In this document: positions 6,091-7,682 of the stretch, piece by piece | Position numbering within the stretch: the first letter of the stretch is position 1 | How the letters are laid out: each line of letters begins with the position of its first letter | Assembly: GCA_020053185.1 (NCBI GenBank) | Contig: JAGVNP010000124.1 | Span: forward strand, 1-7,682 | Length of the DNA stretch: 7,682 nucleotides | Direction of reading: 5' to 3' | Source: Deltaproteobacteria bacterium | Lineage (GTDB): Bacteria > Desulfobacterota > Desulfomonilia > UBA1062 | Program-made: the position numbers and the translations under genes | The notes under the pieces: model-generated | The model's database searches: none | What the model saw: only the letters and a program-made list of their open reading frames with translations | What the model was told of the DNA's origin: nothing

Positions 6091-7682
6091 TTATTCCACC
6101 ACGTCGCCGAGCCAGAAATTGAGCGCAAGATTCTTAAGCTTGCTCTTCTTGTACGGATGCTTAAGCGCTTTTTGCGCAGCCTTTGTCATGCGCGGATCAA
6201 TGTTGCTTATGGATAAGACATGCTGATAAGCACTTATTGCAGAGCTGCGCTGTGCCTGCAGATCAAGCGATCTCCCAATCCAGAGCCAGGCAAGCGCTTT
6301 CTTATAATTTGTGCACTTTAGATTTACAGATTTTCTCAAATACTCTTCGCCTTCCTTGTATTTTCCAATCTGCAAGCAGACAATACCTGCAACCTGATAA
6401 TAGTAAATCTCATTGGGATCGCATGAAATGGCCTTATTGAGATATTCAATGGCACTGTGAAAATCGCCATCGAGAAAATGCTTATCTGTAGCAAGAACAT
6501 AATTGCGAAGCCCCTGGTACATATCAGAATTATTATGGGGAGACTCAATATCAGGAACATCAGCAGCAAGATTTTCATCAAACCCGACCTCAAAATGAAA
6601 TCCCCGATAAACAGTGTTGCATGCAGGAGCTAAACCGGAAGCCATCCAGAAGGTTTTATCCGTGCTATCCGTAATAAAGCTCATCACATTGGTGATCTGG
6701 GTAATGACATTTCCGGTGCTTCTGGTTGACTTGTTAAGATAATCATAATGATCACCCAGCATGTCTACGCCAAGCTTTGGATCGATCTTTCCGGAATGTT
6801 CCCTTAAAAGCTCTTTCATGCGGGACTGACGTGCAACAAAATTGTTCATCATGGATGGGTTCACATCTAGCTCATCCTTGATCGCCTCAGGATTTTCATT
6901 GAGATTTCCGCAGCCCCAACTACCGTCTTTCATAAAATAAATATGATTGTGATTAGCTGACATCTCAATAACCGCACCCTTACCGTGTTTGTCCATTATG
7001 ATATGTTTCCATCCTACCTGGCTGTGTATCTTTTTAAGTATCACAAGCGCCTCATCAGTATCCTTTGCATACTGGAGCACACGACGTCCTATGGCTATGA
7101 GCGGCATGGCCTTGGGTGATACATCTTTAGTCAGAATAGTATGGCAGGTAAAGGAGAGACCATGCTCGTTCATTGCGCCAAGACTTGCAGAATGGATACC
7201 TGCACTAGCGAAGATAATATAGCGATATCCATCATTCGGCTCACAGCCTATCAGGGTGTGGTATGGGTCCCAGTAACCCATGCCGTCATAATCCTTGTTA
7301 TGTCCCATGAGTGCATGGCCGTTACTCGTTGCCTTTCCTGACGCCATAAAGCTGGTGCAACCCAAAAGGGGCTTGCGCCAATAATCTTTTTTATGTCCAA
7401 AATTCTTTGCAGCCAGAAACTGTAGCAGATCAGGAGTGCTTATTACTTTTTCCATTGTTTTATCATCCATTTGCAACGCATCTTTAATGCCAAAAAATAC
7501 TGCTGCATCCTCGGGCTGCAAAGAACCAGCAAGCGGTCTCAAATAGGCTTTCCCAACAACAAACTTTGCAATGGCATAAAGCCATGAAGGCGAGCCAAAA
7601 GGACTGTGCTCTACGGTCTTGTCTATATATCTTGGAAAAAAGGCCATTGAGCCTTTTAAAATTTCTTCTCCGAGCAATTTAG
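6091..7682 (-). CDS. C45-type Ntn-hydrolase/acyltransferase fused to TPR repeats (5' end at or beyond window)
   Basis: This protein resembles autoproteolytic Cys-nucleophile acylases of the penicillin acyltransferase (AAT, peptidase C45) type, which cleave or transfer acyl groups on amide bonds. Residue numbers count TTG at 7677 as 1. A prosegment of about 106 residues precedes LLGCTSF, where Gly106-Cys107 would be the self-cleavage site and Cys107 the nucleophile. GHNKDYD (125-131) matches the conserved Asn-x-Asp region, MNEHGLSFT (169-177) the following Asn-Glu-x-Gly-Leu strand, and FWMASG (343-348) a late family strand. Residues about 390-494 form roughly three TPRs, a protein-binding add-on absent from the fungal AAT. 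The frame is open to the window edge and TTG at 7677 has no visible ribosome site, so the true start, and any signal peptide, may lie outside. The stop at 6091 is 52 bases before the DUF2804 start. The substrate is unknown. Confidence 0.82.
   Translation of the reverse strand, partial: KLLGEEILKGSMAFFPRYIDKTVEHSPFGSPSWLYAIAKFVVGKAYLRPLAGSLQPEDAAVFFGIKDALQMDDKTMEKVISTPDLLQFLAAKNFGHKKDYWRKPLLGCTSFMASGKATSNGHALMGHNKDYDGMGYWDPYHTLIGCEPNDGYRYIIFASAGIHSASLGAMNEHGLSFTCHTILTKDVSPKAMPLIAIGRRVLQYAKDTDEALVILKKIHSQVGWKHIIMDKHGKGAVIEMSANHNHIYFMKDGSWGCGNLNENPEAIKDELDVNPSMMNNFVARQSRMKELLREHSGKIDPKLGVDMLGDHYDYLNKSTRSTGNVITQITNVMSFITDSTDKTFWMASGLAPACNTVYRGFHFEVGFDENLAADVPDIESPHNNSDMYQGLRNYVLATDKHFLDGDFHSAIEYLNKAISCDPNEIYYYQVAGIVCLQIGKYKEGEEYLRKSVNLKCTNYKKALAWLWIGRSLDLQAQRSSAISAYQHVLSISNIDPRMTKAAQKALKHPYKKSKLKNLALNFWLGDVVE

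Noticed and set aside
6336..6593. Minus-strand hydrophobic 85-codon frame that looks like a small membrane protein
   Set aside because: It is out of frame within the acylase-TPR gene, covering the TPR-coding region; the hydrophobicity comes from frame-shifted reading of codons with central T.
7675..7677. TTG as the start codon of the acylase-TPR protein
   Set aside because: The frame stays open to the window edge and the few remaining bases show no ribosome site, so this TTG is more likely an internal Leu codon; the gene is treated as 5'-incomplete.

Overview
Every supported gene in this window lies on the minus strand. The DNA is gene-dense and moderately AT-leaning by eye. Read in the direction of transcription (right to left), it holds two blocks. 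The first is a three-gene run: a Cys-nucleophile (Ntn/C45-type) acylase fused to tetratricopeptide repeats, a DUF2804 protein, and an acyl-CoA dehydrogenase. The second is a potABCD-type polyamine ABC importer. The gene content suggests a Gram-negative, probably anaerobic, fatty-acid-using bacterium of the Desulfobacterota (former Deltaproteobacteria) kind. That placement is an impression from the style of the acyl-CoA dehydrogenase and the neighbourhood; no marker gene is present.

Block 1 (about 7682 to 3720). The acylase enters from the right edge, so its N-terminus is probably cut. Its nucleophile candidate is the Cys of a Leu-Leu-Gly-Cys-Thr-Ser motif, and it ends in about three TPRs. A 52-base gap (from a start re-assigned here to 6038) leads to the DUF2804 protein, an uncharacterised family. 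A further 54-base gap leads to the acyl-CoA dehydrogenase, which has Thr where MCAD-type enzymes carry the catalytic Glu and an alternative Glu at the isovaleryl-CoA dehydrogenase position. Short spacing and good ribosome binding sites suggest co-transcription.

A 122-base spacer (3598-3719) separates the blocks. It is the longest stretch without a gene and holds only a weak hairpin with a T-run and weak promoter-like hexamers.

Block 2 (3597 to the left edge). potA (ATPase), potB and potC (permeases) and potD (binding lipoprotein, missing its C-terminus at the window edge) are tightly packed. There are 2 bases between potA and potB, and 4-base overlaps at potB/potC (GTGA) and potC/potD (ATGA), typical of translational coupling. 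PotD keeps the polyamine-contact residues known from E. coli PotD at a constant offset of five, so a spermidine-type substrate is well supported.

The transporter is ordinary. The more open question is the acylase-TPR / DUF2804 / acyl-CoA dehydrogenase trio, whose combined role cannot be named from sequence alone. No RNA gene, CRISPR array, insertion sequence or attachment site was seen.
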